The notes below the pieces were generated by a model. The model did not search any database. It was given only the letters and a program-made list of their open reading frames with translations, and was not told the origin of the DNA. This document shows, in pieces, positions 23,061 to 34,690 of a stretch of 64,000 bases of DNA (within the stretch, counting starts at the first letter, position 1; each line of letters begins with the position of its first letter). Both the position numbers and the translations under genes were made by a program. The stretch is from Alligator mississippiensis (lineage: Eukaryota > Chordata > Crocodylia > Alligatoridae), in contig NC_081824.1 in the NCBI RefSeq assembly GCF_030867095.1, positions 54,408,882-54,472,881 on the forward strand, in the 5' to 3' direction.

Positions 23061-23644
23061 TTAGAGAGGACTGCCTGGCCTTGCCACCTGCCTCCAATGG
23101 ATCATGATTATACCTGGACTCTCCCTCACCCTTGCAATTGTACTCCACAAACCATTACTTGTATCTGTGTGTGTCCTGTAAAAACGTTGAGGACACACCT
23201 CTGTAACAATGTGACTTTCTTATGCAGAGCATTTTGTTTCTTCTCTTCTTTGTAAGTGTCACACCTTTAGCTTCCCTAACCCCCACCCCAGAGTTAAGCA
23301 GGCTGCATTCTTACTATGTAGCTTAGCTGCATCCTCCCTCCACCTACCCTGTACCATGTAGCTACCCTTGTCCAGGTCTTTGTATCTCTTTTTCCCCCTC
23401 CAACTTTGTAACTCCCTTTTTAACATTCACTAGTAAAGTTAAATCTGTTCCCAGTACAAGGTACTCTCAGATGGTGTTGCTGGGGGGAGGGAGTTGTTGG
23501 CAGTGCAGAAGGAGGCCAAGTAGAGGCTGCAGTTCACAAGCTGCAGCAATATTGACTGTTTGGTTAGAGTATCCAGAACGGTAAACTGTATCTACTGCTC
23601 AAACTGAAGGTTACCTTTTCTCAGGTCCAGAAAGTACAAAAAAC

Positions 23645-24070
23645 TAAAGCTTTGTCTACAGATAAAAGTTAATTGATTTCACAATTTTTTAAAACTGATG
23701 TAGTTAAACCAGTGCAGATGCAACTGTGGATAAGGTGGATACAACGGTTGTAATTTTCACCCGTGTTAGCTAGTTTAAGTAAATCTTAAACACCCCTCAG
23801 TATTTAATCTTGACTTGATAATAATCATGAAAATAAAAAACAAAACTAAACTCAACTCCCCTGCTAACATGTACTAAACAAATCACATTTTTCTTACTGA
23901 AGAAATACCCTATGACTGATGACAATTTAACTTAAACATATACCAAGAGAATAAAGAGAAGTGAAATAAACCTGGTTTAAACTGAAATCACACAGTCCAC
24001 ATGGATTTTTAAACCACCTTAACTAAATCAGTTTGAAATGCAATTTTTCCATACAGATAAGGCCTAAGGT
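23645..24070. mobile_element. MITE-like element with long inverted ends
   Basis: Left end CTAAAGCTTTGTCTACAGAT mirrors the right end, whose reverse complement begins CTTAGGCCTTATCTGTATGG. Inner strings AACTGATGTAGTTAAACC and GGTTTAAA/AACTGATTTAGTTAAGG extend the similarity. No coding capacity. Confidence 0.5.
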
Positions 24071-24689
24071 ACAAATAATCAGATGTTGTTCTGCATGTTT
24101 TGGAAGCAAATACGGATGAGCAACATGGGTACAATGGGGTTTTAAATAATGCTACTAAAGAAGTGTATAGATTTTTACTCTGAACATATATAAGTTGCTA
24201 CACAGAGTTCAATAGAATGGAGAATCAGGCCTGGAAATATTAAAACCACGTTCCTCAACACTGATATTTGAGTTCTCCTGACCAAATTTTGTGGTATTTG
24301 GCTTTACAAAACTAAGACCAAGTTTTCAGAAATGTTCAACAGCCAGAATTGGAGCAGGAATTTTCAAAAAGTGTTCAGGTCCTGGCCCTGGGCCACTGAT
24401 TTATATAAATGAAAAAGGCTAGGTGTGAACTTTTTTAAAAATCTGGCTCCTAAGCATCTTCCAGAGTGCTGGGTACCCACAGCTCCTAGAGCATGCAGTG
24501 TGAGTGCTGGATACCTGGTATCTTCAAAATCAGGTCAAAGCTGCTCAAGTTAAATACTTAAAATTCAGTGGTTAATTTTTAAAATGTGGACTTTATGGTA
24601 TGGGTATGATTAAACTGCAGGTAAGTTAACAGAGGGTTGGGGTTTATCCCAGAGCACTAGCTGTATGGGACCTGTTCTTACTCTGCAGT

Positions 24690-25245
24690 CTTTTTCTTCA
24701 GGAATCCTTCATAATTTTCCATGATTGTCTTATCTGTGGGTCTGCAGATGGCTGATGAGGCCAAAATGGGATTGACAGACTCTGTTGCAACTGAGGCACG
24801 TGTTTCTGTGTGGGGTGGGTGACTCTGGATTCTTGATTTGGTCTGCAACATGTTGTTTATGATGCTCCTGCTTTTCTGCCTCCTGTTGTTGTTGTAAGGG
24901 TTCAAAGTATTGAGATCAGTTCCTTGCAACATATCCTACCTCTATTTGGGGCAGCCCTGGGCAACAATCTCCCATTAGTTGAGGTTGATATTGCAGTTTT
25001 TCAAGTTGGCCTTGAAGACATCCTTAAAGTGCTTTCTCTGACCTCCTCTTGAGTGGGTGTCTTGACTAAGCTGGGAGAATAAAACTTGCTTCTGGAATCA
25101 GCTATCCAGATGATGTGGCTGGCCCAGTGAAGTTGATGTTGGATGATAATCACCTCAATGCTTGTGGTGTTTGCTTGCAAGAAGACACTAATGTTGGTGT
25201 GTCTGCTTTCCTAATGGATTCAAAGGAACTTCCACAGGCAGTGTT
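24690..25245 (-). mobile_element. antisense non-CR1 LINE fossil, C-terminal part
   Basis: Antisense reading gives a decayed protein tail of the RRLRWLGH..R..YGEL..G.R..GR...R.KD..K type found at the C-terminus of several LINE clades. On the plus strand this appears as GATGATGTGGCTGGCCCAGTG and CTTTCTCTGACCTCCTCTTG. It is split from its N-terminal part by the solo LTR at 25251-25830. Clade not determined. Confidence 0.6.
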
Positions 25246-25835
25246 AATAGTGTGGGTGACCGAGCTTGGGATCCGGGAAAGGGTCGGCTGGGTTGTGGCC
25301 ACAAACCCGGCATGTACAGATGGGTACTTGCGACGGCTGGAATAGAATTAGGCACAAACGCGTACTGGTTCAAACAAAGATGGCTTTACTTACACTGTCA
25401 CGATGTACAGCGTAGGAAGAAAGTTACAAACTTCAAACTTCTGTTCCAATCAAACCGAGGAGCTCTTGTAAGACGAGATATCTTTAAACCGGGTAACTCG
25501 AGCATGCAAAACACGGGGGTATGTCAGGGGGATCGTCAACGGGGAGTCGTTGCGGGTGATCAGACCGCCAGGTTCCACTCTGAGATGAGCACGGAGTTCT
25601 CCAACCTGGGTGGAAACAACTCCAACCCTTTATACGGCTAGCGAGCCAATTGCCAGCTGCCACGTAGGAATAATTTGAAACCAGCCAATTAGAGTATGTG
25701 CATTTGCATATGAACGGCGGGAACTTTTCCTCGCCGGGGCTCTCCACTGTGACGAGAATTCCCCTGTCTCACCGTGCCTTGTGCTAGAAAGTTCTACTGT
25801 ACCGAGGCACTCAACCAATCAGCTCTGACAAATAG
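25246..25835 (-). mobile_element. solo LTR with 5-bp target duplication
   Basis: Segment 25251-25830 (580 bp) begins TGTGGGTGAC and ends GCTCTGACA on the plus strand, so it is TG...CA bounded. It is flanked by AATAG at 25246-25250 and 25831-25835. Read on the minus strand it shows CCAAT-type boxes and a CGTATAAAGGG TATA box about 190 bp in, so transcription would run leftwards. It is rich in undecayed CpG, unlike its surroundings, which suggests a fairly recent insertion. No internal region remains. A 5-bp duplication fits several LTR groups; family not assigned. Confidence 0.82.
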
Positions 25836-27280
25836 TACTTCTCTGACTTGAGGTATCTTCCATACATTGTCCACACCTCAGTTTCATACAGTGAGGTGGG
25901 GATTACAACTGCTTGCTAAACCATGAGTGTGGCTTCAGATCTGATGTTGTGATCATCGAACATCTGTTTCCTCAGGTGTCTGAAGGCTGCACTTGCACAT
26001 CTGAGGTGCTGTTGGATTTCTTCATCAATGTCAATCTTCTGTGAGAGATGGCTTCTGAGGTATGGGCAATACTCAATGTTCTCCAGGTATGGGCAATACT
26101 AAATGTCTCAATGTGAATCTGAATTACTGGAATCAGGGATTGCTTATTAGGAGTTTGTTGATGGAGGACCTTAGTCTTCTGACTGATAAGCACCAATCAC
26201 GTTTTCTTACATGTCTCAATAAAGATGTCAACAATTGAATGAAATTTTGCTTCTGAATGAGCACAGATTATAGCATCATTAGTGTACTGGAGCTTGATGA
26301 CTGAATTTAGGATGATCTTGGTTTTGACTTGGAGTCCACTGAGATTAAACAGCTTACCATCCATTCAGTAGTTTAGCTCCACTCTGACTGGAAGCTTGTT
26401 GATGGTCAGATGTAGCATCACACTAAGGAATATCAAGAAGAGTGTCGGAGTGATGGCACAGCTGGCTCAACTCCCATCTTAACCTCAAAGGGATCTGTGA
26501 TAGATACATTACTGAGAACCACCGCTTGCTTACCACAAGGGAGCTGGCAAAGAATGGTGACAAATTATGGTGGGCAGCCATACTTCAGAAGGAACCTCTA
26601 CAGTGCTTCTCATGAGGTCAAAGAAGTCCATGTAGAGAGGTTTATGTTATTCTTTGCATTTTTTGTGCAACTGATGATCTGTGAAGATCATGTCAGTTGT
26701 GTCTCTTGATGCCCTAAACCCACACTGAGATTCAAGGAGAAGCTCTTCAGCAAGTGGAAGGATATGGTTCAGGAGGTTCTCTCAATGACCTTTCCTGTGG
26801 TGATTCCCTCTGTAATATCCACAGTCAGATTTGTCTCCTTTCTTGAAGACTGTCACAATCATGGCAACCCTGAGGTCATCTGGGATTTCCTCATATTCCA
26901 AAACCTTTAAGATGAGGACGTGGAGCTGTGATATGAGCTCCTCTTCTCCCTGCTTGAAGATTTTGGTGGGGATTCCATCAGCTCCAGATGCCTTGTCATT
27001 CTTCATCTGCTTGATGGCTTTCCTTACCTTGTCAAGGGTTGGAGGGATTCCAAGATCATCTCTGACTAGTGTTGTAGGATGGAGTTGAGAACACTCTTGT
27101 CAACAATAGTGTCTCAATTGGGTCTTCAAAATGCTGCTTTCAACAAACATTGATGGCTCCCCTTTCCTTGATCAGGTGTCCTCCATTCTTAGGTCTAAAC
27201 GGGGTTGGTCCCTGAGTTCTTGGACCATAGATGGCTTTCATGGCATTGAATAAACTGCGTATATCATGGATGTCAGCAAG
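25836..27280 (-). mobile_element. antisense non-CR1 LINE fossil, reverse transcriptase part
   Basis: The minus strand at 26782-27006 encodes KNDKASGADGIPTKIFKQG...IVTVFKKGDKSDCGYYRG, the N-terminal RT region of a LINE (family form 'K..KA.G.DGIP.E..K...IV...KKGD...C.NYRGI'). Around 26230-26300 the minus strand reads a YTDDA-like RT catalytic box followed by ICAHSEA. It is frameshifted at many points. The linkage is not CR1-like; RTE/Rex/L2-type clades are the alternatives. Confidence 0.7.
26058..26110. repeat. short direct duplication in the LINE
   Basis: GGTATGGGCAATACTMAATGT occurs twice, about 33 bp apart. It was probably created after the LINE inserted. Confidence 0.6.
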
Positions 27281-27676
27281 ATGTTGAGGGAACTGAGAGA
27301 GGCTGAGGGAAGTAGGTTTATTTAGTCTGCAGAAGAGAAGACTGAGAGAGGATTTGATAATAGGCTTTAACTACCAAAGAGGATGGAGAGAGACTGTTCT
27401 CAGTGATGACAGATGACAGAACAAGGAGCAAGTTGCATCAAGGGAGTTTTAGATTGGATATTAGGAAAGACTTTCTCAGTAGGAGGGTGGTGAAGCACTG
27501 GAACAGGTAACTTAAAGGGATGGTAGAATCTCCATCCTTGGAGGTTTTTAAGGCCCAGCTCAACAAAGCCCTGGCTGAAATGATATGGTTAGGGATGGTC
27601 CTGCTTTCAGCAGGAGGTTGGACTAGATGACCTCCTGAAGCCCCTTCAAAACCTGACTTGCTATGATTCTATGTTG
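27281..27676 (+). mobile_element. CR1 3' end, sense
   Basis: CTGCAGAAGAGAAGACTGAG, GATTGGATATTAGGAAAGAC, CATCCTTGGAGGTTTTTAAG and the terminal GCTATGATTCTATG are the CR1 pol C-terminus and 3' tail. It is 5'-truncated and moderately old. It abuts the antisense LINE. Confidence 0.85.
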
Positions 27677-27849
27677 AAACGCCTTTACCTTGTCTTCCCA
27701 CCATCTTCTCTGTAGTAAGTGAAAGATAAAAGGGGGCAGATCAATCCTCAATGAATCAAAGCTAGATTGTTCTGGTGTAATTTTCACTTACCACAGGGCA
27801 GACTGAGAGTTACCATACATCAAAGTAAATCAGCACCATCTACAGGACC

Positions 27850-28560
27850 TACCCAAATCCAAGATGACTTTGATTTTAAGACAACCCCCACTAATTCAAT
27901 TATAGATGTAAATTATAATGTATTTATAATTTTCCATGTCTGGAATCTAATTTGTAGAAGGTCATTTTATATGTATCCCCCTCCCTGCAGCTGCTATGAA
28001 GGGGAAAACAACAGCAGGGGCAACAGGTCAGACCCCTGCCCCTACCCCAGCTCCTGTGTCAGTGACTGCCCTACCAGTCCTTTTCCCCTACTCCCTGGTC
28101 CTCCCTGCAACCAGCTCCCCTACCCCCTACCCTTTGCTCCCTCATGCCTGTGCCTGACCTCTACCACCTGTCCTCTTTGCCTGCCCCTCCCCTCTTACCT
28201 TCTGGTGCAGCTCTGCTCTGGCTCTGGAGCAGTCAGCAGCAGTAGAGGCCCTAGCCTGGTTACATCCCAGCCTGGCCAGGGAAAAGGGGTGGCACCTTCT
28301 GGCTGGGATGTGTCAGGGCTGGAGGGACCAGCATGGAAGCAGAAGGTAGTGGGGGGTGGGGGAGATGGGAGGGGGAAGAAGGGCCAGGCTGTGTAGTTTC
28401 CCCTGAGCCCTCAAGCTGAACACACAAGTCTTTCCAGTTCCTCGTCATGCCCCGTAGTCTCCTCTGCACTCTCTCCCCCATCAAACATCCTGAGCCCCGG
28501 GCCTAAGTCAGAGCTGAGCGATCACCTGTCAGTGGCCTGTACTCCTATCCAAGATGAGGC
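27850..28560. mobile_element. C-rich dispersed element, copy 1
   Basis: AATCCAAGATGACTTTGATTTTAAGACAACCCCCA and the next 50 bp match the left part of 44268-44345. Both copies continue into a long C/T-rich core and end near an AATCTAAGA- or ATCCAAGATG-like string. The 209-codon frame here is low-complexity and overlaps equally open antisense frames, so I do not call a gene. Confidence 0.5.
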
Positions 28561-28599
28561 TTTTTTCCCACATGCTGACTGGGGGCAAAACATGTCATA

Positions 28600-29930
28600 T
28601 TGGGTTTGAATAAATACAGCAATATATTACTGCTATTTGATCTTTTGCCCATACCCTAAGTAAACTTTGGTAATAACAGAAATTGGTTTTAGAACTGGAA
28701 TTAAAATGCTAGAGTTTCTGGCTCCTTTTTCTTGTTCATTCCTTGCTCTCTCTAAGTTTGCATTGTGTTCTGGTCAGTTCTTAGGATTTATTTTAGTACA
28801 GTTACTACTGACCTGCTGTCAGATCAACTGAACCCCTTACCTAAGTAAAGCTGTATAATTATCACTGACCTGGAAACTCAGAATGATCAAAAATAAATCA
28901 ATCAAACAGTAAGATTTGTTTTTCCAGCATAAGTATATTCCTCTTTATCTTCAGAATGATAATGAAAAATAATGATATGTTAGACAAAAAATGTAACTGG
29001 AATATAATAAAAAAAATATTTAAAGTCCTTTAAAATGCTAATTTAAAAAAATAATTTCATGAAGATTATGAAATTCGGTCCTATTTTATAGTGCAAAGCA
29101 CATTTTCAGTTGATTTCTTTTTTGTTTTAATTATTTGTGTTTAGTGGATGCTGGCATTAAACCAAAATTCACTACAAATAGATGCATCAACTCATATCCA
29201 GTAATGGTCAGATAATAAATGTGGGGAAAATCAATACTCACCATCATTATAAGCAGGCTGCCAATGTTACAAGGTATTATTGGTTCCCCTGCACTTCTCC
29301 TCAGAAGACCTTTCTGGTTGTTTATACTTTTGCCAAACTTTAACTTTTGGGGGTGAAATTTTCAATGCCTAGTATCTATCTTAGGTTCATTTTCTGTCCA
29401 TGGAAAATTTCAGCAAAAGTGCTTGAGCCATGTATGAGAATGATGCTCAGTAAAATATGTTGCATTCCCCATACTAAAATGTCTTTACTTTGTCTTTGAA
29501 TGGCTCTGCTGTTCCCAGCAGGACCTTAGCATTTAGCAAGGGTGTGGCCCTTGTATCAGGAATGTCATCCATGTGAAAACAGATCCAAATTTGGCCAAAT
29601 TAATACTCTTTGAAAAACTGCAGTTCACACATCATTAGTAGAGATTTTATGCATTTCTGAGCACTGTTCTCAATACACGTGCTTGAGGCATACTCTTAGC
29701 CTGGTATCACTGCTGTGGCATGCCTGGGAAGCATGTCTGCTGACAAGCATACCTCCCTCTACCCACCCCTGCTGGCATGGATCCTACATGTTACAGGACT
29801 GCACAGACATATTCTTCACAGAGGATATGTCTGCACATGCAATCAATGTGCCTGAATTTTCTGTGCAGAAAACTCCGGCACATTAAATTGTGCCCAGGCA
29901 TGTATCTGAATGTATACCCATTGGGAGCAT
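28600..29930. other. intron sequence, nothing recognised
   Basis: AT-rich. No exon, RNA gene or repeat recognised. Confidence 0.45.
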
Positions 29931-29934
29931 CCAA

Positions 29935-30080
29935 ATAACTAATAAACACATTAAACAGAACCAGGTTTAGGACAGATCTCTGTGGGACTCCACTTGAAAC
30001 CTCCTGTCATTCTGACATAAACCCATTAATAATTACCTTTTTCTTGTTGCTATTGAGCCATTAGTAGATTCAGAATTTGT
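29935..30080 (-). mobile_element. CR1 RT fragment, antisense
   Basis: CATTAAACAGAACCAGGTTTAGGACAG followed by CTCTGTGGGACTCCACTTGA is antisense to the CR1 RT 'GVPQGSVLGPVLFN' region. About 140 bp remain. Confidence 0.75.
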
Positions 30081-30734
30081 ACTCCATTACACTACTATAA
30101 ATCCAGAGTGTAGCAATATCTGGTTTAAGCGACTAAAATTAGACTGCAAATATATCTTTTGATATCATATGTATTGATTAGTGTACTGGCACACAGAGAA
30201 CTAGGACCATTTTATTAGAAATAGCAAGACAAACATATATAAAGAACAAGTACAAAAATAATCATAATCATAATTACTAATGGATGAACTTCAAAAGATT
30301 GTTGCACTGGAAAAATATCCTCTTGCTTTAGCATAATTTTGGCCCTCTCAGTATAGTTTCCAAAAAGCCCCTCTCCATATCACCAAGCCTGTTGTTCATA
30401 CTGGCACCCCAAATGCATGTAACAGAAGCCAGAGTGACTAAGAACTTGGTAAAAGAAGAATCTGAACTACTTTACTCTATAAAAAGACAATGCCTTCTTG
30501 CTTAAGACTGATTGATAATGTAAGGAAAAAGAAATAGAACAAGACTGGGTGTTTCCAGTTTGATCAGCAACAGGAAGAAGTGAAGATTTCATTAAACCTC
30601 TTCTAGCATGGTCATCAAAAAACCCCAAACAAACAGTGAAAAACTGAGCAATGACCCTGCCCTGCCTTCTGCCTAATGAATCCTATTATTATGCTAGAGA
30701 TAGTAGTAGGAATAAAAAATAATGTGATCTTTAC

Positions 30735-30879
30735 CTTGAAAGCCATCTTTAAACCTGGATCCATTTGGTAAGAATTCTGGAGTGTATTCACTGTAGCCCC
30801 CTACATAAAATTGACTGAAGACATTGAGTCCAACCAATCTCCCTGGAGAAGTGACAGTTTTATTCTTCTGATTATCCAC
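30735..30879 (-). CDS. EYS: EYS exon (LamG, middle-to-end part)
   Basis: 145-nt exon, 48 codons plus the first base of a Gly codon completed in the exon at 6624-6798. On the minus strand the acceptor ends TTAAAAG and the donor is GTAAAG. The residues start VDNQKNKTVTSPGRLVGL and go on through FSQFYVGGYSEYTPE to KDGFQ. FYVGG and GFQG are the typical last-third strings of a laminin-G fold. Human EYS has nearly the same LVGLNVFSQFYVGGYSEYTP stretch, as I recall it. It lies only 265 bp from the preceding exon, a very short intron for this gene. Confidence 0.94.
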
Positions 30880-31144
30880 CTTTTAATGAAAATACTTACA
30901 TTACTTACAACAAAGGAAATGACTCCCAACAGAAACTTCACATTACTCAACCATTCCAACCTTGGAATCACAACCCTGTTCACAAACAACTGGCATCTCT
31001 TTTGCTTCCTGGATATCTTAATGGAGATACATAAGAACAGTGTAATTTTTTAAAACCTTTTTTTCCTGCAGATGCATAGCAGTTTATTTTGATGGTATGT
31101 CTATATGTACTAAAACTGCTTTTATTTCAATAGCTGTCCCTTAC

Positions 31145-31311
31145 CTTCAACCAGCCTTTACGGAGAGATCTGCCCAGATGTATCACATGAACAGTGAGTG
31201 TCAGGTTGAGTGGTTTACTAATGATAGTGGCAGTGCCAGAACCCAGGTTGTAGCTGTATACTACCCTGCCATTGCGTAAGCCTAGCACCAAGAAGTCATC
31301 TCCATTCAAAC
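31145..31311 (-). CDS. EYS: EYS exon (LamG, central part)
   Basis: 167-nt exon: GT completing a Gly codon, then 55 codons ending in phase 0. Acceptor TTCTTTCAG and donor GTAAGG are clear on the minus strand. It reads LNGDDFLVLGLRNGRVVYSY, then NLGSGTATI and ends LRKGWLK. The DDF.(V/L)GL.NG.V.YSYNLGSG pattern is the central beta-sheet signature of a LamG domain and matches the EYS LamG that is third from the C-terminus. EYS LamG domains are thought to bind glycans of dystroglycan-type matrix; that role is family knowledge, not seen here. Confidence 0.95.
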
Positions 31312-31772
31312 CTGAAAGAACAAGAACAGCCTGGCTATTTATCTCATTATTATAGTCCATTTGAGCCATAATCAGTACTGTAATCCATGGATTGCAATAC
31401 TAGAAATTTTCATTATTCACAATTATTATCCTATCAATAGTCAACTATCTCTTAAACAAGATAATAGTGTACTTCAGGCCCAACCCCTCTCTGCCATTGG
31501 CAGAAATTGGCAATTGCAGTCTGTACTCAGTGGTGAAGCAGCATATAGCAGAGAGGGGTTTGGGGCTGAAAGACACCTCTACAGGTATAAGAACACCCTG
31601 GGAGTGTATCTTAAAGGAACATCTGACCGAATCTGTGGCCAGGTGTGTCATATTTATTCTGTTTTTATTGTGTTTCCCAACATTTTATTGTAAGCTCCTC
31701 AGAGAAGGTATTGTCTCTTCTTATTTGTTTATTCAGTCCAGTTTGGCGCCCTGATCTAAGTTGGGATTTCTT

Positions 31773-32543
31773 GGGCTAGAGACAGATGTTCAAAAAGCCT
31801 GAGCCTGAATTTTGATTCAATCTTTGCAGGTTAGTTTAACCTGGCTAAGTTAAATTGGTTTTGTAACCAGACAGACATCCCAGAAATGCAAGCACATGCC
31901 TGCAGTGGCTCAGGCTAGAAGCTGGTGGGGGTGGGGGGCTTCACTTGAGAAGCCCTCCCTTCCCTTGTACAGAGCTGAGCAGAGGGGGGTGTGGCCAGGC
32001 CCCATGATTAGGGAGGGTTCCCCCCTGCCCCCTGAACAGCTCTGCAGGGAATGTTTATCACTGCTAACTCAGTGTCACCCCATTAAAAAAACAGAGAGAC
32101 ATTACCAGCTATCTGTTGATTCTGCCTTTGTCCCGTGTGCCACAGCTCGGAGGTAGCCAGCACGTGGTCTGGTAGTTAATGCTGAGAGGTGTCTGTGATG
32201 GCCGGGGGAATGCCTGCTTAGCAGAGGGGATGGGGGAGTAGAAGCCAGGCAGATGCCTGCAGAGACTGCTGAAGCTGCAGCGAGGGAGCAGAGGGGAAAG
32301 GCCAGCCCTGCTGTGGAGCAGAGAGACCCACCCAGCCCAGATTGCTGGGATGCTGGGGGAGTCTGATTTAATTTAAATCAGCAAGGGGTCTGGGATAGAC
32401 ATTGCATAACCTGATTTGAACCAAATTAGTTAAATCTGATACTACATTCAACCAGGTTTATCTCAAACCAGTTTCATTCTCAAACTGGTTTATGTGCACT
32501 GATCACTTGAACTGGTTTATGTGTAATTTCTGTCCTTAGCCTT
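31773..32543. mobile_element. hAT-like element with GC-rich core
   Basis: Left end GGGCTAGAGACAGATGTTC mirrors the right end, whose reverse complement begins GGCTAAGGACAGAAATTAC. Inner parts with GTTTAACCTGG and CCAGGTTTATC are also inverted. The core at 31900-32340 is GC-rich and non-coding. The left end shares ACAGATGTTCAAAAAGCC with the element at 7595. A clean 8-bp duplication was not found. Confidence 0.55.
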
Positions 32544-32689
32544 GGTGCAATTGCATCAGTTCTAAATTGGAAGAAGCAATAAAGGGTTTTTTCCATAATG
32601 CATAATGATTTACAGATTTTCACCTGTGCTTTCTGCAGTATCATTATTATGAATAGAGTACTAAAGCTGAATTATGTGCCACTGTGGGA

Positions 32690-32815
32690 TCTGTCAGGTC
32701 CTGATGAGGAATGTCTTACGTTTGGAAGCTTGTCTAACCTTATCCCAACCATATAGTTGGTCCAATAAAAGACATGTCCCACAAAAATCCTTGCCTCTCT
32801 ACCAGGAGACCACTC
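32690..32815. mobile_element. half copy of the 61571 foldback family
   Basis: AGCTTGTCTAAC, then CATATAGTTGGTCCAATAAAAGACATGTCCCAC, corresponds to the right arm of the elements at 36320 and 61571. Only one arm is evident. Confidence 0.45.
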
Positions 32816-33334
32816 ATTTCTAGCAGATAAGAATTTATTTTCATATATTTCTTGCCTTCATTTTATTTTGTATTTAGTACTTACTGAAACTAGTAGTAAA
32901 AAGTATAATGCTGGCCGTAATGCTTTCAAAGGATTTAGAATCAATTTTCATCACGTTATAAATGTGCATATGTACATTTCTCAGATAACTCAGAATGTGG
33001 CTTAATGAGAGCGTTTGAGATGATCATTGATTATGTGATGCACGCAATTTCTGTTTAATTTAATTTAGGAAGAGTCAGCCACTGTCTCACATGTAAGGCT
33101 ATGGCTCAAACTTGTTCTTAATTATAGAAGTAAATTAATCCTACTCTTTCACATACTTGTAGTTCTTTACTGACTGTAAAAGTTCTTAACAAAGAAACAG
33201 CAAGATGTACAACATATAAATGTCAGTTTAAAGATGTAGAAAAGATCACATAGGTTACTTTTTACAAACACAAGTGAAATGTAATTACTACAATTAATAA
33301 TTATCTTAAATTATTTAGAAATACACTATTTATA

Positions 33335-33590
33335 CCAGGGGTGGCAAGCTTACACCATGAATGCCACAAGTGGTACAGGCAGCCTCTGTATGTGACACAG
33401 TAGACTGGGAAGAGGACAGGCAGCACAGTGGCAGGGAGCAGAACACAGAGGATTAGATCAGGGAGTAGAGGACAGGAAGCAGAAAGCCAAGCAGTAGATT
33501 GGGTAGAAGAAAGGGATGAGTGTGACACTTGGGGAGTGTGTGGAGCTAAGCTGTGGCATGCCTGCCAAAAAGCTAGCCCCCCACCAATAT
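33335..33590. mobile_element. hAT-like element
   Basis: Begins CAGGGGTGGCAAGCT and ends in GGCTAGCCCCCCACC-like sequence whose reverse complement partly mirrors the start; ATGCCACA occurs near both ends. Non-coding. Confidence 0.4.
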
Positions 33591-34079
33591 GAAGGATACA
33601 TTAGCATTAAGGTCAGATATTTATTGACATAAACCAATTCAGAATAATCATTAATATAAATTATGTTGCAACAATTGATAATAATTGTTCTTTTAGGGCT
33701 GCCCCTAGTCTTTTGTGAAATATAATTTAACTGTATAAATAAGAGAAGTTCATTTACAGATATCATTTAGAGTCATCTTTCTCCAACTGAAGTTTAGGAA
33801 AAATTCCCATAAACTTCAATGGAAACAAAAATATGGTCATAAGATGCAATTATCTCCTGAAAAGTGATTCTACAAAAATGGCATGTTGCCATTAAGTAAA
33901 TTGAGACCAGAACCCAAGTCTCCTCCCTTCCTGCTGACAGCCCTAAGCCACTATGCACCTTGTTACATCATAATTTTAGGCATCTTCTGGAGCTCTTAAC
34001 CCCTGGATTGGCTGCATGTTAACACCTTTTAAGTAGTTTACAGCACTCATCATTCATTTTAAAGTTGCGTCACTCCAGG

Positions 34080-34690
34080 GCAGGATTATATCTAATCCAC
34101 CTAATTTAGATCCAGTTCCATTAAGATGTGGCCACTTTCCAAGTTGAAGTCTTCCAGCATCCCAAGATGCAGTGGACCTTCCTGAGTCAGGGTGAGCAAG
34201 GATGCTGGGGTGCAGTGGGGCTGGGCGTGGTGCTTTGCCTCCCAGGCAGGTTGGGCAGAGCAAGTGCCACAGTCCCAGAATGCTTGGCAGCCATGGTGCT
34301 TCCCACTGCCACTTGGACAGGCTCACTGCTCCTCCTGGCAGTGGTGCAGGGGAGATGAGCTGCGGAGAAAAAAGGACTGGGCATTTTGGAGCTCAGGTGG
34401 CACCTCAGTAGCCTCTGGGCAGGAGTGGAGCAGGGTGGAGGGCTCTGGAGGAAAAAGGATTGGACCCTTAGAGCTTAAGCAGCAAGCTGGTCTAGGCAGC
34501 AGTGGGAGGCACCATGGCCATTGGGCGCTCCAGGGCTGCAGAGATGGCTCTGCCAGGCAGGAGCAGCAAGCTGGTCCTGACCCTAGCTCCTAGTCCTACC
34601 CTAGCTCATTAAGCCTCTAGTGGCAAGTCACAGTTGTGTAGGCAAAACCAGAGATGGTTTTTCACCTTAAGGTGTGACTGCTCCACTAAG
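34080..34690. other. GC-rich intron block, unclassified
   Basis: GC content rises sharply between about 34150 and 34600. Frames up to 133 codons occur on both strands, as expected from composition. No domain is seen. It may be the core of a worn DNA transposon like those at 7595 and 31773. Confidence 0.35.

Noticed and set aside
22650-23255. 201-codon open frame
   Set aside because: It crosses the hAT MITE and joins LINE remnants on either side by chance. Only its 22944-23045 part has family similarity.
27767-28396. 209-codon frame
   Set aside because: It starts in ordinary intron and runs through the C-rich dispersed element; composition explains it.
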